A DNA stretch of 64,000 nucleotides from the NCBI GenBank assembly GCA_964481425.1, contig CAYZTM010000021.1, positions 15,455 through 79,454 of the forward strand. The letters run 5' to 3'. Below are positions 60,439 through 64,000 of the stretch, piece after piece. The notes beneath the pieces are model-generated. The model worked only from the letters and a program-made list of their open reading frames with translations. It ran no database searches and had not been told where the DNA came from. The DNA is from MKUN01 sp964481425 (GTDB lineage: Bacteria; Bacteroidota; Bacteroidia; Chitinophagales; Chitinophagaceae). The position numbers were made by a program, and so were the translations under genes. The first letter of the stretch is position 1. Every line of letters begins with the position of its first letter.

Positions 60439-62517
60439 ATGATTTTTTTTCAGAAAAAACTGTGTACCAGATTCCCGTTTGCCATAATCCTGCTCCCATT
60501 GCTATCACTGCTGCTCCATAGCTGCAGCAATAATAATATTACCCCCGGCATCTCCCCACATTTTAATGAAGTATTGCAACACGCCGTCCTCATCAGGGAT
60601 TCCGGAAATATCGCCGGTGCGGACCATTACATCGATTCTGCAGCTCATGATATGAGCCCATTGAGTATTCGCGACAAAAATGAGCTCTACGTATTCAAGT
60701 ATAATACCTGCACCAACTATACAAGGAACTTTGACCAGGCTCTTATTTATGTAGATAGCCTGGTAGATTTTCTGGAGAGAAACGGGGTTCCTAAAAAAAT
60801 CCCCCAGCTCTACGCCGAAGCGTTATACCGGAAAGGAGATGCATTGTTTGAGAAACAATCATATACCGATGCGTACCGGTATTATTACAGGGCTAAGTCA
60901 CTGCTCGACAATACTGACCCCTGCATTTTATCCAACTATAATTACAGGCTGGGCATGGTGTTCTATAAGCAAAAACACTTCGATGACGCCGTGAACAGTT
61001 TTAAGCTTGCCTATGAGCAGGCTGCAAGATGTGATAGCACTTTCGAGATATTCTACAGGCGCCAGGAGATCTTAGATAATATAGGCCTCAGTTTCTACAA
61101 CAATAATGCATTCGACAGTGCTATATCGTACTATACAAAAGACCTGGACTATATTAAGCAAAGCCTCCCTAAATATGCAGATAAGCCCGAAATACTTTTC
61201 AATAAGGCACGCGCTATTGTTTACGGCAACCTGGCTGCTGCTTACATGGCTGTAAACAACGCAGCTAAGGCTGAAGACTTGTTCAAAAAAAGTATTGCCA
61301 TCAGTTCACGTCAAGGATATGACGTACTCGACGGGCAACTTACCCGAATAAAACTCACCAAGCTCTACTTTGACGATAATAATTATACAGATGCTTATGC
61401 CACCCTCCAATCGATAAAGCATACACTGGATAGTTTACCCGACCGGAATGTAGAGGTTGGATGGTACGACCTGATGTGGCAATACTACGACCACCAAGCG
61501 CAAACCAAGCCTGCCTTCGACTACCTGCTCAAATACAGTAAGCTAAATGATTCTTTATCTGAAGAAAACATCAAGCTCCGGGGCCTGGATATAAGGGCGA
61601 GACTAAAATATCTCGATACTCAAAATGAAATAAACACGCTTGAAAAGAAAAGCGAGCGGAGAAAATACATGATGTTGCTGGCCTTAACGGTATCCGTGAT
61701 GGTCGTTATTATCCTGCTTCTTATTCTTCAAAACCTGAGACGCTCCAAAAAGAACGTTCATATCCTTACTACGCTGAACAGTCACATCAGGGAGCAAAAC
61801 CATAGGCTGGAAGAAGTACTTACCCAACTGGAGCTAAGCAATAAAGAAAAAGACCGCATCCTAAGGACCGTTGCTCACGATATCCGCAATCCTATTGCGG
61901 CCATATCTACTATTACAGGCGTATTACTTGAAAATACCGACAACTATACGGAAAGGCAGAAAGAATATATGCTGTTGATAGAAACGGCATGTAAGAATGC
62001 ACTGCTTTTATCCAACGAGATACTGGAAGCTACCAATGTTATCCGAAAGGAAAAAGTCAGCAAGGAAAGTGTATATGTACAAGATCTGTTGAAAAATTGC
62101 ATTGAGCTATTACGCTTCAGGGCCGTGGAAAAGCGTCAAAAACTTACACTTAGCATTGCTGAAGAACTGGACAGTATCAGTGTTGATAAAGAAAAAATAT
62201 CCCGGGCTATCAATAACCTTATTATCAATGCCATAAAATTCAGCCCTGAAGAATCGGAGATAAGCATAGACGCTATAAAGCAGGATAACCGTTTCATCCT
62301 TTCAGTAACCGATCATGGTATCGGTATCCCAGATGACATCAAAGACAAGGTATTTGACATGTTCTCTGAAGCCAAACGACAAGGTACTGCCGGTGAAAAA
62401 CCATTTGGGTTAGGCCTCTCAATAACCCGGCAAATTGTATTGGCCCATAATGGCAAAATATGGTTCATGAACAACCCGGCCGGAGGTACTACATTTTACA
62501 TCAGTTTACCACTCTGA
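60439..62517 (+). CDS. TPR lipoprotein-type sensor histidine kinase
   Basis: 692 residues. An N-terminal hydrophobic stretch with a lipobox-like LLLHSC (24-29) is followed by TPR-like repeats (about 120-375) outside the membrane, one helix (410-432), a coiled coil (440-470), a HisKA domain with His480 (TVAHDIRNPIAAIST) and an HATPase domain (NLIINAIKFSPEES, VTDHGIGIPDDIKDKVFDMF, GEKPFGLGLSITRQIVLAH). TPR-HK fusions are common in Bacteroidota; ligand and regulator partner are unknown, and no response regulator lies next to it. Both a lipid anchor and a helix would be unusual, so the Cys may not be lipidated. Confidence 0.9.
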   Translation: MIFFQKKLCTRFPFAIILLPLLSLLLHSCSNNNITPGISPHFNEVLQHAVLIRDSGNIAGADHYIDSAAHDMSPLSIRDKNELYVFKYNTCTNYTRNFDQALIYVDSLVDFLERNGVPKKIPQLYAEALYRKGDALFEKQSYTDAYRYYYRAKSLLDNTDPCILSNYNYRLGMVFYKQKHFDDAVNSFKLAYEQAARCDSTFEIFYRRQEILDNIGLSFYNNNAFDSAISYYTKDLDYIKQSLPKYADKPEILFNKARAIVYGNLAAAYMAVNNAAKAEDLFKKSIAISSRQGYDVLDGQLTRIKLTKLYFDDNNYTDAYATLQSIKHTLDSLPDRNVEVGWYDLMWQYYDHQAQTKPAFDYLLKYSKLNDSLSEENIKLRGLDIRARLKYLDTQNEINTLEKKSERRKYMMLLALTVSVMVVIILLLILQNLRRSKKNVHILTTLNSHIREQNHRLEEVLTQLELSNKEKDRILRTVAHDIRNPIAAISTITGVLLENTDNYTERQKEYMLLIETACKNALLLSNEILEATNVIRKEKVSKESVYVQDLLKNCIELLRFRAVEKRQKLTLSIAEELDSISVDKEKISRAINNLIINAIKFSPEESEISIDAIKQDNRFILSVTDHGIGIPDDIKDKVFDMFSEAKRQGTAGEKPFGLGLSITRQIVLAHNGKIWFMNNPAGGTTFYISLPL

Positions 62518-62865
62518 TCATTTTGTCCTTAGTGTCTTCACATACACCTCCAGGTGACCAAGGTCCGTATCCGGTATAGCACCCTTGAATGTAGGCATCA
62601 GGCCTCTGCCGTTTTCAACTACATGTATGATGCCTATACTATCCAGCAGGCTTAACTGCAGGTTGGCAGCACCTTCACGAATAGCATTCCCATAAACACC
62701 ATGGCAGGCTATACACCTCTTTTCAAATATTTCTTTTCCCCTTGCCGTTTTTTCAAGTACATGGACACTTGTATCACTCGCAGTAGTATATACAGGTGTA
62801 GATGGCCCGTTATTGTTACACGACACTAACAAAATGGCAGCAATAAACAAGAATGATTTACTCAT
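62518..62865 (-). CDS. Monohaem cytochrome c lipoprotein
   Basis: 115 residues from ATG 62865, which gives a lipobox signal (MSKSFLFIAAILLVSC-NNN). One haem site CIACH near residue 50 and a distal Met in RGLMPTFKGAIPDTDLGHLEVYVKTL give a class I cytochrome c. Electron carrier in the periplasm, partner unknown. It starts 19 bp after the stop of the dihaem gene and probably forms a unit with it; its stop abuts that of the convergent histidine kinase gene. Confidence 0.9.
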   Translation of the reverse strand: MSKSFLFIAAILLVSCNNNGPSTPVYTTASDTSVHVLEKTARGKEIFEKRCIACHGVYGNAIREGAANLQLSLLDSIGIIHVVENGRGLMPTFKGAIPDTDLGHLEVYVKTLRTK

Positions 62866-62884
62866 AGTATGTTCCATTTTAGGC

Positions 62885-63787
62885 TTAATGCCCTTTAATT
62901 TTATGTTCTTTTGGCGGCAAGGTCATTAGGTACGCGTATATGGCGTCACACTGTTCATTGTTCAGATGTTTGAACCGCCGCATCGGGAAATGCAGGTTTC
63001 GTCCGCCGGGTGCTTCCCCATCCTGCACAGCTTTTCTGAAATCGCCCTGGCTGTAATTCCCTATCCCGGTTTGCTTATCCGGTGTCAGGTTCGATGCCCT
63101 TATTTTATAACCTTCCACCTTCCATTTCATTCCTCCGGCCATATAACCCTTAGACTTCTCCGGTTCCAGGTAATTGAGAGACAATATACTCTTCGAGTGG
63201 CAGTGATAACAACCTATGATATCTACCAGGTACCTGCCATACGCTATTTTGTTATCGGGCGACGGCCTCTTGACATCTCGCTTCAGAGGCAATGGCTTAC
63301 CGGATACCTTAGTAGCAAGCTTTCCTAAAAAAGATAAATGCGTCACTCCCGCCATTGTATCTCTCGCTTTCACTGGCCCGTCACCCGAACGCAGGTAAAC
63401 AATGATATCATTGATATCTGCATCCGCCAGGTTGGGTCTTACCATATAAGGAATGAACCGCCCGTCTTTCGCTATTCCTGTCTTCAACAGGTAATATAAC
63501 TCGTCATCCTTGTAATTGGCTATGCCATAACGTTTGCTGTCAGTCAGGTTGTGAGAATAGACCGTGCCCATAAAGCCCGGCAGGTCTTCTATTTTTTCGC
63601 CTATAAAGCTGCCCACACTTTTATTATAGTGGCATTGGCCACAAATATTGAAAACCAGGTTTTTACCATGTTCCAGTGAGTTGGCGGTCTTTACAGCAGT
63701 AAAAGGTACAGTAACAGTGTCGTAATGACTTTTACATCCTGCAACCAGCAATATTGATGAGACAAAAAAAAGTACAGGCCATTTCAT
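62885..63787 (-). CDS. Dihaem cytochrome c lipoprotein
   Basis: 300 residues with a lipoprotein signal (MKWPVLFFVSSILLVAGC-KSH). Two haem-binding motifs: CGQCH (about residue 49) and CYHCH (about 195), each followed by a His/Met-bearing loop (YMVRPNLADADINDIIVYLRSGDGP, MRRFKHLNNEQCDAIYAYLMTLPPKEHK). Two fused cytochrome c domains, like electron-transfer subunits of periplasmic dehydrogenases, though the catalytic subunit is not nearby. It is the first gene of the pair with the monohaem cytochrome and lies next to the end of the rRNA operon. Confidence 0.9.
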   Translation of the reverse strand: MKWPVLFFVSSILLVAGCKSHYDTVTVPFTAVKTANSLEHGKNLVFNICGQCHYNKSVGSFIGEKIEDLPGFMGTVYSHNLTDSKRYGIANYKDDELYYLLKTGIAKDGRFIPYMVRPNLADADINDIIVYLRSGDGPVKARDTMAGVTHLSFLGKLATKVSGKPLPLKRDVKRPSPDNKIAYGRYLVDIIGCYHCHSKSILSLNYLEPEKSKGYMAGGMKWKVEGYKIRASNLTPDKQTGIGNYSQGDFRKAVQDGEAPGGRNLHFPMRRFKHLNNEQCDAIYAYLMTLPPKEHKIKGH

Positions 63788-63912
63788 AATATAGCTTTTC
63801 AGCTATCACAAAATAATTATGCCGCGGGACTTTTAATAATTTAAGGTTGTTGTATTACAGCAAAAACGTCCTGCCTGCGGCGGGGTGGTAGATTAGCATC
63901 GGGCAGGGGCAT

Positions 63913-63942
63913 AAAAAAAACGCCTCGTCAATAGACGAGGCG
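63913..63942 (-). terminator. Terminator of the rRNA operon
   Basis: On the minus strand CGCCTCGTC, loop of 4, GACGAGGCG (63921-63942) is followed by eight T (63913-63920). It lies 13 bp after the 5S rRNA 3' end. Confidence 0.92.
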
Positions 63943-63955
63943 CTTAAATAAATAT

Positions 63956-64000
63956 GGCAGCTACCTACTCTCCCGCATTGTGGTGCAGTACCATCGGCCA
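63956..64000 (-). rRNA. rrf: 5S rRNA, 3' end (continues beyond window)
   Basis: The last 45 bases, read on the minus strand, give CCGATGGTACTGC...GCGGGAGAGTAGGTAGCTGCC, the conserved 3' part of bacterial 5S rRNA (helices IV/V and I). The 5' part and the rest of the rRNA operon lie beyond the right edge. The 3' end is placed at 63956, uncertain by one or two bases. Confidence 0.93.

Overview
The window looks like chromosome from a member of the Bacteroidota, most likely close to Chitinophagaceae/Chitinophagales. Evidence: a type IX secretion sorting domain, the gliding lipoprotein GldD, DUF4468 and DUF3467 proteins, a Bacteroidota-style SdhC/SdhA pair, lipoprotein LptC, -7 promoter boxes of the TAnnTTTG type, weak or absent Shine-Dalgarno sites, and tRNA genes without encoded CCA. 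No plasmid, phage, transposase or integrase gene was found. The right end enters an rRNA operon (5S rRNA 3' end, minus strand). A run of 10 N at 56212-56221 is an assembly gap.

Layout. 1-6.5 kb: sdhA (cut by the left edge), sdhC, and a four-gene minus-strand unit (PASTA protein, T9SS cargo, rhodanese, hypothetical). 6.6-15.5 kb: pth, a P5C-dehydrogenase-type ALDH, a patatin, small membrane proteins and many small uncharacterised genes. 15.5-18.7 kb: GNAT, a two-HKD phospholipase-D-like protein and a DUF4468 protein. 18.9-24.6 kb: a visibly GC-rich block with metG, an RND adaptor, gpsA and a beta-propeller protein, whose spacers carry hairpin and TTTCTAC-type repeats. 24.65-29.2 kb: an AT-rich island with a short Argonaute plus SIR2-APAZ pair (a SPARSA-type defence system), a tiny 42-codon frame and an unknown 175-residue protein. 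It ends near a tRNA T-arm-like fragment. 29.5-34.8 kb: GC-rich again, with lptC, an outer membrane protein, coaX, a DUF2442/DUF4160 pair, a LON-domain protein and an O-antigen-ligase-like protein. 34.8-40 kb: meaB and a polysaccharide set (heparinase II/III-fold protein, wecB, WecA-like transferase). 40-46.4 kb: DUF3467-guaA-PBP unit, gldD, tRNA-Arg(CCT), katG. 46.6-64 kb: pepD, a TPR adenylate cyclase, a GlxA-type regulator facing a VOC/DoxX cluster, a MATE exporter, a transglutaminase-like protein, a gap-truncated glycosidase-like lipoprotein, CDP-alcohol transferase, methyltransferase, a TPR histidine kinase and two cytochromes c, then the rRNA operon end.

How the genes work together. Most of the window is housekeeping: respiration, translation, GMP and CoA synthesis, envelope biogenesis, redox defence. 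The accessory element of most interest is the Argonaute/SIR2 island at 24.7-27.8 kb: both PIWI catalytic positions that can be placed are substituted, the SIR2 NAD-site residues are intact, and base composition contrasts sharply with both flanks. The SPARSA class is already known; the two unknown frames upstream of it are the best candidates for something undescribed. Repeats in the intergenic spacers are the second theme: a 46-bp tandem hairpin array, a 52-bp tandem array that supplies the stop codon of a gene, and two dispersed copies of a double hairpin with GTCCC loops.

All family assignments were made by reading translated sequence and motifs; no database search or computed GC plot was possible. 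Coordinates of starts differ from the longest open frame where a signal peptide, lipobox or neighbouring gene argues for a downstream start.
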